A stretch of DNA of 64,000 nucleotides, taken from an uncultured Alistipes sp. GTDB lineage: Bacteria > Bacteroidota > Bacteroidia > Bacteroidales > Rikenellaceae. The translations under genes were made by a program, and so were the position numbers. Of the stretch, positions 40,913 through 51,500 are shown piece by piece (the first letter of the stretch is position 1; every line of letters begins with the position of its first letter). The stretch covers positions 186,001 through 250,000 of the forward strand of contig CAAGGL010000031.1 of the NCBI GenBank assembly GCA_900769405.1. Reading direction: 5' to 3'. The notes beneath the pieces are model-generated. The model did no database searches and had not been told where the DNA came from. It saw nothing but the letters and a program-made list of their open reading frames with translations.

Positions 40913-43714
40913 TTACTCCTCGGGATTCATTACAACCAGTGCCGAGTTGCCGCTATTGATGATCTTAGAGGCCAGAGCCTTGATCTGCTCAGCGTTCATA
41001 CCCTCGACGATCTCCTTGTAACCGGTGAACAGGTCTGCGCCATCAACGTGCAGGTTGTTCAGCGTGCCTACCCAAGCCGAGTTGTTCTTGATGTTATCCA
41101 GGTGCTGCTTAACCATATACTCCTTGATCATATTGATCTCGTCAGCAGTGGGACCCTCTTCTGCCATCTTCTTCAACTCGTCCTTAACGACCTGAATCAG
41201 CTCTGCTGCCAGATCCTTGTTGGTGTCGAACTGAACGATGAAACGAACAGCCTCAACGGGACGACGCATAAAGCCGCCACCGCAACCAACGCTGTAAGTA
41301 CCGCCACGCTCCTCGCGGATCGAGGTGGTGTAGCGCTGACGCATAATTTGCTGCAAGAAGCTGAATGCGAGCTGATTGTCGAGCGACGTAGTAACATCTG
41401 CGTTGAACGAGAGCGAGATAGTGGTCTTAGGCATCGACATCTTGGTTGCGAAGGTGTTGTCAACCTCGCCCTTCCACCAACGTACGCCGTCGTCCTTCCA
41501 GGTCTTACGATCCTTCTTCTTCGACGAAGCGGGCAGCGAGCCGATATACTTCTCAACCAGCGGCTTCAATGTTGCGGGATCGATGTTACCTACGAAGGTG
41601 AAAGTGAAGTCAGCGGCATTGCCATAGACGGTCTTGAAGAGCTCAGGCATCTTCGCGAAATCAACCTTCTCCAACTCTGCCATACCCATCATACCGCGGC
41701 GAGGGTTGTCGTTGTAGAGGGTCTTGTTGTACTCCTTCTGGAAGGTGTACATCGGGTTGCTCTCGACGTTTTTGAGCTGGGTTGCGAGCATATCCTTCAA
41801 TACGTTGAAATCCTCCTCGCTCCAACGGGGTGCGTTGAAGTAGAGCCACATCAGCTGCAACTGAGTCTCGATATCCTTGGGCGAGCAGCTACCCGAGCCG
41901 GTAGCGGTGTAGTCGTCCATCGAGAACGAGAAACCAACATCCTTACCAGCCAGCTGCTTTTGCAGGTCGGTAGCCTTGAACTTGCCGATACCCGACTGCT
42001 CGATAGTCATATCGATCATTGCTGCGGTGTAGATGTCCTCATTGCCCACGAGCGAAGTGCCACCAAGTGCCTTAGCCGAGATACGCAACTCGTCAGCCTT
42101 GAAATCGGTGGGCTTAACAACCACCTTAATGCCATTCTTCAAGGTCCAAACCGTCGAACCAAACTTATCGGTCGAGGTCTTTGCCACGGGCGAGCCCTTC
42201 AATACGGTGCCTTCGGGGATCAGCGGCTCCTTCACGACGTTATCCTCGTAGGGCTTCAACTCCTCGCCGCGTACCTTATTAATAATAGCCAAAATATCCT
42301 CATTCGACGGAACGGGAGCGTCAGCCTTCTCGGGAGCGGTCACGATCACTACGTTGTCCTTCTGCTTGAAAATCTCCTTTGCAACGGCGTTGATCGAGTT
42401 CAGATCGAGCATCGGAACGATCTGCTTAACCAACTCATACTCAGTCTCTGCCGACGGAATGGGCGAATTGGTGCGGAAAGCGTTCAGATACTTCCAAACC
42501 AGCTCACCATTGCGGCGGTCGTTGCGGTTGTCGTAGCCCTTCTCAGCCGAACGCAGTACCTCAGCACGCTCGCGCTCCAACTCCGACATCGTGAAACCGA
42601 AACGCTGTGCCTTCTCAACCTCTGCGTAGAGAGCCTCGAATGCTTTCGATGACTCACCGTCGCGTGCAATGGCGATAGCCTGCATAACGTCCTGATAGTC
42701 GGTCAGCGCGCCGTAACCCGAACCTGCTGCAATGAACGGAGCATTGGGCTGCTGCGTAATATCGGTCAGTCGGTTGCTGAGCATTGAGCCGATCATCTCG
42801 ATCATCATATTAGCTACGAAAGCCTGAATGGTGTTGTTCATCTCCTTTGGTACGGGATCGTGCTTGATGAGCATCGTAATGCGGGTCGAGGTCATCTCGG
42901 GATCGGTTGCAACGCAAACCATCGGCTCGTCGTTACCTGCGATCTTGATCACCTGCTTGGGCTCGGGATTCTCCACAGCGGGGATATCCGACATCACCTT
43001 CTTGATCTTCTCGACCATCCAGTCGGCGTCGAAATCACCAACAACTACAACTGCCTGCAAATCGGGACGATACCAGCGGTTGTAGAAATCCTTGATGTCC
43101 TGGTAGGTGAACGACTTCAAACCATCGATCGAACCGATGATGTTACGCTCGCCATACTTCGAGTAGTTCACCATCACGGGACGGGTCTTCTCGTTCAGTC
43201 GCCAGTTAGCGTCGTTACGCGTACGCAACTCCTCGATGATCACACCGCGCTCGTTGTCGATCTCCTCGTGTTCGAGCGAGATGAAGTGCGACCAATCGTG
43301 CAGGATGAGCAGACAGGTGTCGATGATACCCTCACGATTCAGGGGCACAGCCGACATATTGTAGCAGGTCTGCTCCTGCGCGGTGAAAGCGTTGAGGTTA
43401 GCACCGAACTTCACACCCACCTTCTCCAAGTAGTTGATCAACATCTTGTCGGGCAGGTTCTTGGTGCCGTTGAATGCCATATGCTCCAAGAAGTGAGCCA
43501 GACCCTGCTGGTTGTCCTCCTCCTGAATGGCACCCACGTGGTGCAGAATGTAGAACTCGGCCTGCTTTGCGGGCTTGGCATTGCTACGAACGTAGTAGGT
43601 CATACCGTTGTCCAACTTGCCGGTTCTCACTGCGGTATCAGCCGGAATGACCTGACCCACAGCGGTTGCTACGAACGCAACGATCGCAACAACAGATAAG
43701 AACAGTCTTTTCAT
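40913..43714 (-). CDS. M16 family zinc peptidase (pitrilysin/insulinase-like), secreted
   Basis: 933 aa with two M16 halves. Visible: signal peptide about 1-20; active half with the inverted zinc motif HFLEH (His74, Glu77, His78) and the distal Glu in ERGVIIEELRTR; second half from about residue 500 (TLKNGIKVVVKPTDFKADELRISAKALGG) with R/Y substrate-binding residues in SIREERGGTYSVG. Degrades peptides in the periplasm. Ends in its own terminator; the HTH gene lies 42 nt upstream. Confidence 0.95.
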   Translation of the reverse strand: MKRLFLSVVAIVAFVATAVGQVIPADTAVRTGKLDNGMTYYVRSNAKPAKQAEFYILHHVGAIQEEDNQQGLAHFLEHMAFNGTKNLPDKMLINYLEKVGVKFGANLNAFTAQEQTCYNMSAVPLNREGIIDTCLLILHDWSHFISLEHEEIDNERGVIIEELRTRNDANWRLNEKTRPVMVNYSKYGERNIIGSIDGLKSFTYQDIKDFYNRWYRPDLQAVVVVGDFDADWMVEKIKKVMSDIPAVENPEPKQVIKIAGNDEPMVCVATDPEMTSTRITMLIKHDPVPKEMNNTIQAFVANMMIEMIGSMLSNRLTDITQQPNAPFIAAGSGYGALTDYQDVMQAIAIARDGESSKAFEALYAEVEKAQRFGFTMSELERERAEVLRSAEKGYDNRNDRRNGELVWKYLNAFRTNSPIPSAETEYELVKQIVPMLDLNSINAVAKEIFKQKDNVVIVTAPEKADAPVPSNEDILAIINKVRGEELKPYEDNVVKEPLIPEGTVLKGSPVAKTSTDKFGSTVWTLKNGIKVVVKPTDFKADELRISAKALGGTSLVGNEDIYTAAMIDMTIEQSGIGKFKATDLQKQLAGKDVGFSFSMDDYTATGSGSCSPKDIETQLQLMWLYFNAPRWSEEDFNVLKDMLATQLKNVESNPMYTFQKEYNKTLYNDNPRRGMMGMAELEKVDFAKMPELFKTVYGNAADFTFTFVGNIDPATLKPLVEKYIGSLPASSKKKDRKTWKDDGVRWWKGEVDNTFATKMSMPKTTISLSFNADVTTSLDNQLAFSFLQQIMRQRYTTSIREERGGTYSVGCGGGFMRRPVEAVRFIVQFDTNKDLAAELIQVVKDELKKMAEEGPTADEINMIKEYMVKQHLDNIKNNSAWVGTLNNLHVDGADLFTGYKEIVEGMNAEQIKALASKIINSGNSALVVMNPEE

Positions 43715-43756
43715 TGTTTTTCAGTAATTAATTGGTTTTTATTTCGGTTTATTTGT

Positions 43757-43978
43757 TTACTCGTTTTCGGGCTCGTCGGGGCGATACTCAATGATATCCC
43801 CGGGCTGACAATCCAGCTCGCGGCAAATGGCTTCGAGCGTCGTGAAACGAATTGCACGCGCTTTTCCATTCTTCAAAATCGAGAGGTTGGCCTGCGTAAT
43901 ATCGACGCGCTCCGACAGTTCGCTGAGCGACATCTTGCGCTTGGCCATCATTACGTCCAAGTTGATAATCAATGCCAT
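43757..43978 (-). CDS. Small HTH regulator (Cro/CI, YozG-like)
   Basis: 73 aa. One helix-turn-helix domain: KMSLSELSERVDITQANLSILKNGKARAIRFTTLEAICRELDCQPGDIIEY, the YozG-like XRE pattern, with an acidic tail. In many genomes such regulators sit with a DUF2975 membrane protein; none is present here. A G9 tract occupies the ribosome-binding position 5 nt before the ATG, and a consensus promoter lies about 100 nt upstream. Confidence 0.9.
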   Translation of the reverse strand: MALIINLDVMMAKRKMSLSELSERVDITQANLSILKNGKARAIRFTTLEAICRELDCQPGDIIEYRPDEPENE

Positions 43979-43983
43979 AGCGT

Positions 43984-43992
43984 CCCCCCCCC
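43984..43992 (-). promoter_or_regulatory. G9 homopolymer at the HTH gene's ribosome-binding position
   Basis: Nine consecutive G (minus strand) followed by ACGCT and the ATG. The only purine-rich element before the start codon; its length would set Shine-Dalgarno strength and spacing. Confidence 0.7.
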
Positions 43993-44085
43993 TTTATTAT
44001 TGCGCAAAATATTCATAATTAATAGGTTAGATGGTTAATTTCGTATTTCTGTGCTGTGTTGTTCAATTTATTTAATTCGATGATG

Positions 44086-44116
44086 CAAATATAATTATAT
44101 AATTGTGATAATCAAA
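44086..44116 (-). promoter_or_regulatory. Consensus promoter for the HTH gene
   Basis: TTTG (44116-44113), exactly 19 bp, TATATTTG (44093-44086) on the minus strand; leader about 100 nt containing the G9 tract. Confidence 0.72.
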
Positions 44117-44370
44117 ATAAATTTATCGAAAAACGATATTTTTACACTTTATGCTGTTTTTGCCTTGCGAAAAAACGTCGATGGCAATCGTCTGCGGATG
44201 CTACAATGTCGCGTTCTATTCGCGTGCATCGCACATTTTCTTTTCGAACTATGACAAATCGGGTGGTGGGGTGTCATTGAGTGTGTCAAAATGTCAGCAA
44301 AAGCGCGCTGGCACACAGTTTGTTTATTATCACAAGCAGAAAATAGATACTAAAAAACGATAATACTACT

Positions 44371-46431
44371 ATGCAAAACGGAAAAATTGGGGTAACGACT
44401 GAAAATATCTTCCCCGTAATCAAGAAATTCCTCTATTCGGATCACGAAATTTTCCTGCGTGAGCTGGTGTCGAATGCCGTCGATGCAACGCAGAAGTTGC
44501 GTACACTCTCGTCGATTGGCGAGTTCAAGGGTGAGCTGGGCGATCTGACCATTCGTGTGTCGGTCGATGAGGCTGCTCGCACACTGACCGTCTCGGACTC
44601 GGGTATCGGTATGACCGCCGAGGAGGTCGATAAGTACATCAACCAGATCGCATTCTCGGGTGCCGAGGAGTTTATGGCAAAGTACCAGAATCAGGCCATC
44701 ATCGGTCACTTCGGTTTGGGTTTCTACTCGGCATTTATGGTGTCGGACAAGGTTGAGATTCGCACTCGCTCGTATCGTGAGGGCGCGAAGACCGTGGTTT
44801 GGAGCTGCGAGGGTACGCCCGAATACACAATGACCGAGGTGGACGAGGAGCGCGGTCGCGGTACCGATATCATCCTGCACATCTCGGAGGATTGCAAGGA
44901 GTACACCGAGCCTGCTCAGATCGAGGGCCTGCTGCGCAAATATTGCCGCTTCCTGCCCGTCGAGATCGCCTTTGGCAAGAAGAAGGAGTGGAAGGACGGC
45001 AAGTATGTCGATACCGATAAGGATAACATTATCAACGACATCAAGCCCTTGTGGACCGTTAAGCCGTCGGAGATCACCGAGGAGCAGTACAAGGAGTTCT
45101 ACCGCGAGATGTATCCTATGAGTGACGATCCGCTCTTCTATATCCACCTGAATATCGACTATCCGTTCAACCTGACGGGTATCCTCTATTTCCCGAAGAT
45201 TCGCAATAACTTCGAGATCCAGAAGAACAAGATCCAGCTCTACTGCAATCAGGTCTTTGTTACCGATTCGGTCGAGGGCATCGTTCCCGAGTTTCTGACT
45301 CTGCTGCACGGCGTGATCGACTCGCCCGATATTCCGCTGAATGTATCGCGCAGTTACTTGCAGAGCGACAGCAACGTGAAGAAGATCTCGGGATACATCA
45401 CCCGTAAGGTTGCCGACCGTTTGCAGGAGTTGTTCAACACGATGCGACCCGAGTATGAGTCGAAGTGGGACGATTTGAAGATCTTTATCCAGTATGGCAT
45501 CATCACCGACGAGAAGTTCTCGGAGCGTGCTACGGACTTTATGCTCTGGAAGAATACCGACGGTAAGTACTTCACTCCGAAGGAGTACGCCGATTTGGTG
45601 CGCGAGAATCAGACCGATAAGGACGACACGCTCGTGTTCCTCTATGCCGACGATGCGATCGACAAGATGAGTTTCATCGAGAGTGCAAAGGCTCGCGGTT
45701 ATGACGTACTGCTGATGAACGGTCCGCTCGACAGCCACTATATTAATTGGTACGAGAACAAGAACGAGAAGTGCAGCTTTGTGCGTGTCGATAGCGACGT
45801 TGTCGATAAGTTGATCCGCAAGGCCGATGCGCAGACGATGTCGCTCACCGCAGCCCAGCAGGATATTATGCGCCCCGTATTCGAGAGCCAGATGCCCGTC
45901 GATGAGAAGATCACCTACAACATAGCGTTCGAGGCGATGAATGCCGACGACGCTCCCGTAGTGATCACTCAAAACGAGTATATGCGCCGTATGAAGGAGA
46001 TGGCGGCGGTAAGTGGTGGCGGTATGAGCCAGTTCTATGGCCAAATGCCCGACAACTTCACCATCGCGGTCAATGGCAACCACCCGATTGTACTCGACCT
46101 GCTCGATAAGGTTGAGAAGGAGTATGGCGACAAACTGCGCACGATGACCAAGAAGATCGACGCAGCCACTGCCGAGCAGACCCGCTTTGCGGAGGTGATT
46201 AAGGATAAGAAGGAGGCCGACCTGACCGATGAGGAGAAGTCGATGCGCACGCAACTCAACGAGAAACTCGGCGAGTTGCTCGACGAGCGCAACACCCGCC
46301 TGCGCGAGATCGGTGCCGCCAACAGTCGCGTGCGTCAGATCATTGACCTCGCACTGCTGTCGAACGGAATGTTGAAGGGTAAGAACCTGACCTCGTTCAT
46401 TCGTCGCAGTATCGAGTTGATCGAGCGATAG
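44371..46431 (+). CDS. htpG: Chaperone HtpG (Hsp90 family)
   Basis: 686 aa ATP-dependent dimeric chaperone. Visible: N-terminal ATPase with ELVSNAVDAT (Glu31, Asn35, Asp38), VSDSGIGMT near 72-80, IGHFGLGFYSAFMVSD near 111-126, middle domain with DIPLNVSRSYLQ near 324-335, and the C-terminal dimerisation domain. The charged linker is short, as usual in bacteria. Promoter not recognised. Confidence 0.97.
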   Translation: MQNGKIGVTTENIFPVIKKFLYSDHEIFLRELVSNAVDATQKLRTLSSIGEFKGELGDLTIRVSVDEAARTLTVSDSGIGMTAEEVDKYINQIAFSGAEEFMAKYQNQAIIGHFGLGFYSAFMVSDKVEIRTRSYREGAKTVVWSCEGTPEYTMTEVDEERGRGTDIILHISEDCKEYTEPAQIEGLLRKYCRFLPVEIAFGKKKEWKDGKYVDTDKDNIINDIKPLWTVKPSEITEEQYKEFYREMYPMSDDPLFYIHLNIDYPFNLTGILYFPKIRNNFEIQKNKIQLYCNQVFVTDSVEGIVPEFLTLLHGVIDSPDIPLNVSRSYLQSDSNVKKISGYITRKVADRLQELFNTMRPEYESKWDDLKIFIQYGIITDEKFSERATDFMLWKNTDGKYFTPKEYADLVRENQTDKDDTLVFLYADDAIDKMSFIESAKARGYDVLLMNGPLDSHYINWYENKNEKCSFVRVDSDVVDKLIRKADAQTMSLTAAQQDIMRPVFESQMPVDEKITYNIAFEAMNADDAPVVITQNEYMRRMKEMAAVSGGGMSQFYGQMPDNFTIAVNGNHPIVLDLLDKVEKEYGDKLRTMTKKIDAATAEQTRFAEVIKDKKEADLTDEEKSMRTQLNEKLGELLDERNTRLREIGAANSRVRQIIDLALLSNGMLKGKNLTSFIRRSIELIER

Positions 46432-46605
46432 GGGGGCGACAAACCCACTTATAGATTGAGGGTAGAGTGCGAAAAACGGCACTTTATCCTCATTTTTTTG
46501 TGCAAAAATCGCAAATTGTCCGAAATTTCAAATTCGTTTCAAAATCGGTACTCACCTTTGTACCAAGAAAAGCAAACAATATTAATCAAAACTCAGACAA
46601 ATACT

Positions 46606-47049
46606 ATGAAACGAATTTATTTATTAGCAATCTCTTTTATCGCCCTTTTCTCACTCACCGGTTGCGAGATGTACGACGAGTACGGTGAGATGATGATCCG
46701 CACACAGAACGACAACATCCGAGAGGCCGTTGCCGCGCTCTATCCGCAGGCACGCATCGTGGAGATGGACAACGACTATAAGACCATCGAAGTGGATATT
46801 GTCGATAACGAAATCCGTCGTGACGTCTATTTCGATCTGTCGCTTAATTGGCTGCGCACCGAGACCGATATTCGCCACGCCGACCTCCCCGCTGAGGCTG
46901 CCAACAAGATCGCGAGCAAGTATTCGGGTTGGTTTATCGACAGCGTCAAGACGGTCGATACCCCGCAGAGTAGCTACTATCTGGTTGAACTCGACAAGGG
47001 CGAGCGCGACAAGAAGGTCAAGATTGACGCAATGGGCAACATACTATAA
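46606..47049 (+). CDS. PepSY-like (DUF2874) lipoprotein
   Basis: 147 aa from ATG 46606. Lipoprotein signal MKRIYLLAISFIALFSLTGC with Cys20. The rest is two PepSY-like repeats (AALYPQARIVEMDNDYKTIEVDIVDNEIRRDVYFDLSLNW; then SKYSGWFIDSVKTVDTPQSSYYLVELDKGERDKKVKIDAMGNIL), the pattern of the Bacteroidota PepSY-like family thought to bind or inhibit periplasmic targets. Function unknown. A CACCTTTG sequence upstream is a degenerate -7 candidate. Confidence 0.85.
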   Translation: MKRIYLLAISFIALFSLTGCEMYDEYGEMMIRTQNDNIREAVAALYPQARIVEMDNDYKTIEVDIVDNEIRRDVYFDLSLNWLRTETDIRHADLPAEAANKIASKYSGWFIDSVKTVDTPQSSYYLVELDKGERDKKVKIDAMGNIL

Positions 47050-47103
47050 GACATAGGGTAGATCTAACTTCTTCAATTCAATAGGTGATATTTATTAAAT
47101 GGG

Positions 47104-47142
47104 CAACCGCCTGCTCGACACAACGGTTCGGGCAGGCGGTTG
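47104..47142. terminator. Bidirectional terminator between the PepSY lipoprotein and aldose epimerase
   Basis: CAACCGCCTGC (47104-47114) pairs perfectly with GCAGGCGGTTG (47132-47142), 17-nt loop. Confidence 0.8.
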
Positions 47143-47166
47143 AATTTTGGTTGGTAGAGTAGTGCG

Positions 47167-48168
47167 CTACTCGGCGTAGAGCCACGTGGTCATCGACCAC
47201 TTGCCATTAGGCTCGATTGACGAGAAACCTGTCAGTTCGTCGGGCAACTCGCGCATATTGGGGGCATTGGTCACCCACGACATAGGCTCGGGGCAGATCC
47301 AAGGCACCTCGCCGCCATTGTTCCAGATGGTCCAATACTTGGTCTTCTCATCGACGCGATAGAAGACGCGGTGACCATTGCGAATGTTGCGGATAATCGC
47401 ACCGCGATACTCCTTGCCGTCAACCTCGATCGGCGCCAACGTAAATGCTGCACTGATCGGACCGTGACCTACGGGTACAACACCCTCGCCGGCCAACTGC
47501 TCAAAGTCGCCTTCGAGCGGCGTGCGCTTTTCGCTTGGCAGGTTTTGGTCGTTCAGCAACCAACGCTCGCCCGCCGACACCACCAAGCGGTAGTCGTCAC
47601 CCGTGCTCTCGGCCATAAACGGCACATTGAGCGGAGTGTGGTAACCCACACCGATCGGCATTGCGCTCTGACTGCGATTGAAGAATACAACCGAATGCTC
47701 CAAACCCTTAGCGCTCAGGCGGAAAATCATCTTGCACTTGAATTCGTGGGGCACGTGGCGGAAGATCACGTCATTAGCCGCATTCGAGTAGAAACGAGCC
47801 TCGATCAACACCTCGTCGTCGCTCTCGATAGCCTTCGACACAACGAACGGTTGCGATTTGATCACACCGTGATGATAAGCACCCTCGGCGGGGATCGTTA
47901 CGGGGAAGTCGTAGCTGCGACCCTCGAACTCGAAATGAGCACCCGCAATACGGTTGGGGGGCAGCAACAACGGCAAGCCATAGACGTGGGGTCGAACCTT
48001 GAAGTTCTCGACCTCCTCAGCCTTAGGCGTGCGCAAAATCTCGATTCCGAGGCGTGTGTTAGCCAGGCGAACCAGATTTGCACCCATCGACGGAATGAGC
48101 AGGGCAGTGTAGTCCCCCTTCGAGAACTCCACAGCGTCCATTCCGTACCAATCTATACGACGTATCAT
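47167..48168 (-). CDS. Aldose 1-epimerase family protein
   Basis: 333 aa beta-sandwich sugar epimerase (mutarotase superfamily). Visible: GANLVRLANTRLGIEILR near 29-46, a catalytic His in EGAYHHGVIKS near 94-104, second His in GVGYHTPLNVPF near 168-179, and a Glu in WICPEPMSW near 295-303. The branch resembles DUF4432/YphB-like rather than GalM; exact substrate unknown. Fourteen nt after trxA on the same strand. Confidence 0.87.
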   Translation of the reverse strand: MIRRIDWYGMDAVEFSKGDYTALLIPSMGANLVRLANTRLGIEILRTPKAEEVENFKVRPHVYGLPLLLPPNRIAGAHFEFEGRSYDFPVTIPAEGAYHHGVIKSQPFVVSKAIESDDEVLIEARFYSNAANDVIFRHVPHEFKCKMIFRLSAKGLEHSVVFFNRSQSAMPIGVGYHTPLNVPFMAESTGDDYRLVVSAGERWLLNDQNLPSEKRTPLEGDFEQLAGEGVVPVGHGPISAAFTLAPIEVDGKEYRGAIIRNIRNGHRVFYRVDEKTKYWTIWNNGGEVPWICPEPMSWVTNAPNMRELPDELTGFSSIEPNGKWSMTTWLYAE

Positions 48169-48182
48169 CGTTGAGCTGTGTA

Positions 48183-48497
48183 TTAGAGCAACTTCTCAAT
48201 CTTAGCCTTCAAAGCGTCCTTCGAAGCTGCGCCTACGTTCTTGTCAACAAGCTCGCCGCCCTTTACGAAAACAACGGTCGGGATGTTGCGAACACCGAAC
48301 TTTGCAACTGCCTCTTCGCACTCCTCGACGTCGCACTTTGCTACCAGCACGCGACCCTCGTACTCTGCTGCCAACTCGTCAACGATCGGAGCAATCATAC
48401 GGCAAGGACCGCACCACTCTGCCCAAAAATCGATAACAACGGGCATCTCCGAGCCCATAACCTCCTGAAAATTCTCGTTTGTAATTGCTAATGCCAT
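48183..48497 (-). CDS. trxA: Thioredoxin
   Basis: 104 aa. Active site W28-C29-G30-P31-C32, cis-Pro in VRNIPTVVFVKGG near 73-85. General protein disulfide reductant; no signal peptide, so cytosolic. Lies between dnaE and the epimerase, same strand, with short gaps, so probably one transcript. Confidence 0.97.
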   Translation of the reverse strand: MALAITNENFQEVMGSEMPVVIDFWAEWCGPCRMIAPIVDELAAEYEGRVLVAKCDVEECEEAVAKFGVRNIPTVVFVKGGELVDKNVGAASKDALKAKIEKLL

Positions 48498-48523
48498 AAC
48501 TGTAAATGTTTTTTAGTTTGTTA

Positions 48524-51500
48524 TTATTTAATTTGATAATTATTTATTTCGTTGTCTTTGAAGAACGTAATCAAATCGCGCGGCAGAACCTTATAAGCGT
48601 TTGAGTACATCTGTACCGATACATCGTTCTCCGCATCGCGTACCTTGATACGCAATGTGGTCTTGCCCTTCGAGTTCTTCACCAGCTCAGTCAGTTCGCG
48701 CACGAATGTCTCGGTCAGTTCGTTCACATTCAGCGTCACGAACATCTCGTGAATATGCTCCTCGACCTCGTGCATCTGCTGAATCGAGGTGATCGCCAGC
48801 TCCATCTCCGTGCGCCCCTTTGCCGTATTCTCCTTCGATTGGAATCGACGCGGCTGGATCTTACCTTTGATATAGAGCATATAGTCGTTGTACATATACT
48901 TGCGCATATTCTCGTAGTCGCGACCAAAGAGCGAGAACTCGTGCATCTCGCCACTATAATCCTCCAACTTGAATCGACCATACGGGCGTCCCTGCTTCGA
49001 GGTCAGGTGCGTCACCTCGATGACCATACCGCCGAACGACACATCGCGCGGCTGGCTGTTGGCAATATCTTTCAGGTCGCTCAGCTGCACCGAGCACATA
49101 TTATCGAGAATATATTTATACTCATCAAGCGGGTGCGCCGACAGATACAGACCTACAACCTCGCGCTCCTTTTTGAGCGTTTCGATCGGCGAGGCCTCCT
49201 GACATACGGGCACCGTCGGACGCGCAATCTCAACCGCAACACCCATACCGCCGAACAGACTCTGCATCGAACTCTGGCGGTCGGCCTGATACTTCGAGCC
49301 GTAGCGAATCAACTGCTGGATCATTGTGTCGCCCTCGCGCGAACGCATATCCTGCGCCGTGAGCTTGCTGCGATGGAAGTCGATCAGCGAGTCGAAAGCT
49401 CCTGCGTAGGCCAAATTCTCGATACATTTACTATTGACTGCCGAGAAGTTGACGCGCTCCATAAAGTCGTAGATATCCTTGAACTCGCCATTCACGCGAC
49501 GCTCGTCGATAATGCTCTTTACGGCTGCCTCGCCAACGCCCTTGATCGCCGCCAAACCGAAACGCACGTTACCCTCGGAATCTGCCGAGAAGTTGTTGAA
49601 CGACTTGTTTACGTCGGGACCGAGTACGTTGATGCCCATACGTTTACATTCGCTCATATAGATCGTAATCTGCTCGATGTTCGAGAGGTTTCGGCTCAGC
49701 ACGGCCGCCATAAACTCAGGCGGGTAGTTGGCTTTGAGGTATGCCGTCTGGAACGCCACCCACGAGTAGCACGTTGCGTGCGACTTGTTGAACGCATACG
49801 ACGCGAACTTCTCCCAATCGGCCCAAATCTTTTCGAGCACCTTCGGGTCGTGACCATTCTTCTGTCCGCCCGTAATGAACTTGGGTTTGAGCTCGTCCAG
49901 CTTATCTTTCAACTTCTTACCCATCGCCTTACGCAGCGTGTCGCTCTCGCCTCGGGTAAAGCCGCCCAGCAATCGCGACAGCAACATCACCTGCTCCTGA
50001 TAGACCGTAATGCCGTAGGTATCTTTCAGATACTTCTCCATAATCGGAATATCATAGACGATCGGCTCGACGCCGTGCTTGCGGGCGATGAACTGCGGGA
50101 TGTAGTCCATCGGGCCGGGACGATAGAGAGCATTCATTGCGATCAGATCCTCGAAGGTCGAGGGCTGCAACTCGCGCAGGTATTTCTGCATACCTGCCGA
50201 CTCGAACTGGAACGTGCCGACGGTACGACCCTCGCAATAGAGTTTATATGTGGTGGGGTCGGTGATGATCGAGAAGTCATCGATATCGACCTTCTTACCT
50301 CGCGTATAGAGTACGTTCTCAACTGCGTCCTTGATGATCGACAACGTTTTCAGACCCAGGAAGTCCATCTTGATCAGGCCCGTATCCTCGATCACCGAGC
50401 CTTCGTACTGCGTCACGAGCATCTTCTCGCCCGTCTCCTTATCGTCAGCCGTCGAAACGGGTACCCAATCCGTGATGTCGTCACGGCAGATAATCGTACC
50501 GCAGGCGTGAACACCCGTATTGCGCACGTTACCTTCGAGCATCTTTGCATACTCGATCGTATCGTGCAGAATCGGGTCGGTCGATTGCTCGGCCTCCTTC
50601 AACTCGGGTACAAGGTCGATCGCTTGACCGAGGTTCTTCACGCGCTTGCCGTCGGGGGTCTTTTCTGGCACAAGTTTACACAGACGGTTCGAGTCGGCCA
50701 AAGGCAACTTCTGCACTCGCGCAACATCCTTGATTGCCGACTTGGTTGCCATCGTACCATAAGTAATGATGTGTGCAACCTTCTCCTTGCCATACTTCTG
50801 TGTCACCCAATTCAGCACTCGACCGCGACCATCATCATCGAAGTCGATATCGATATCGGGCAGCGAGATACGGTCGGGATTCAGGAATCGCTCGAACAGC
50901 AGGTCGTAAGCGATGGGGTCGATCTGGGTAATTCCCAAGCAATATGCCACGGCCGATCCTGCCGCCGATCCACGACCCGGACCTACCGACACATCAAGCT
51001 GTTCGCGTGCTGCCGCGATAAAGTCCTGCACGATAAGGAAGTAACCGGGGAAACCCATCGTCTTCATAATGTGCAACTCGAAGACCAATCGCTCGCGCAC
51101 CTCCTCCGATAGCGGGTCGCCATAGCGTTTCTTTGCGCCGATAAAGGTCAAATGCGCCAAATAATCGGCCTCGAACTTAATTCGATAGAGTTTGTCGTAG
51201 CCGCCCAGACGCTCGATCTTATCGTGAGCATCTTTCTCGCTCATCACCACGTTGCCATTCTCGTCGCGCGTGAACTCGTCGAACAGATCCTTCTCGGTCA
51301 AACGCTTACGATATTCCTCCTCGGTGCCAAACTCCTCGGGGATGGCAAACGTAGGCATAATCGGCGCGTGGTCGATAGAGTAGTGCTCCACCTGATTGCA
51401 GATCTCAACCGTGTTGGCCAGCGCCTCGGGCACATCGCCAAATATCTTAGCCATCTCCTCGCGCGTCTTCAACCACTCCTGTTTCGAGTAGAGCATACGC

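Larger units (their letters stand above)
43979..44370. other. Gene-free stretch between the HTH gene and htpG
   Basis: The left third holds the HTH promoter and G9 tract. The right part must contain the htpG promoter, but I find no TAnnTTTG match on the plus strand; an alternative sigma factor or a divergent -7 element is possible. The 70-codon ORF at 44151-44363 does not look protein-like. Confidence 0.7.

Noticed and set aside
44123..44138. Inverted repeat ATCG-AAAAA-CGAT upstream of htpG as a heat-shock operator
   Set aside because: Only about five paired bases; too short to separate from chance in AT-rich sequence.
44151..44363. 70-codon ORF upstream of htpG
   Set aside because: Composition not protein-like, no promoter, no family; overlaps the expected htpG regulatory region.
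44350..46482. 710-codon open frame antisense to htpG, and similar long frames antisense to dnaE (48749-51112) and the M3 peptidase (7900-9978)
   Set aside because: They mirror strongly coding genes on the other strand; the codon bias of this genome (few TTA, CTA, TCA codons) leaves the antisense frame open. Translations lack domains and are Arg/His/Leu-rich.
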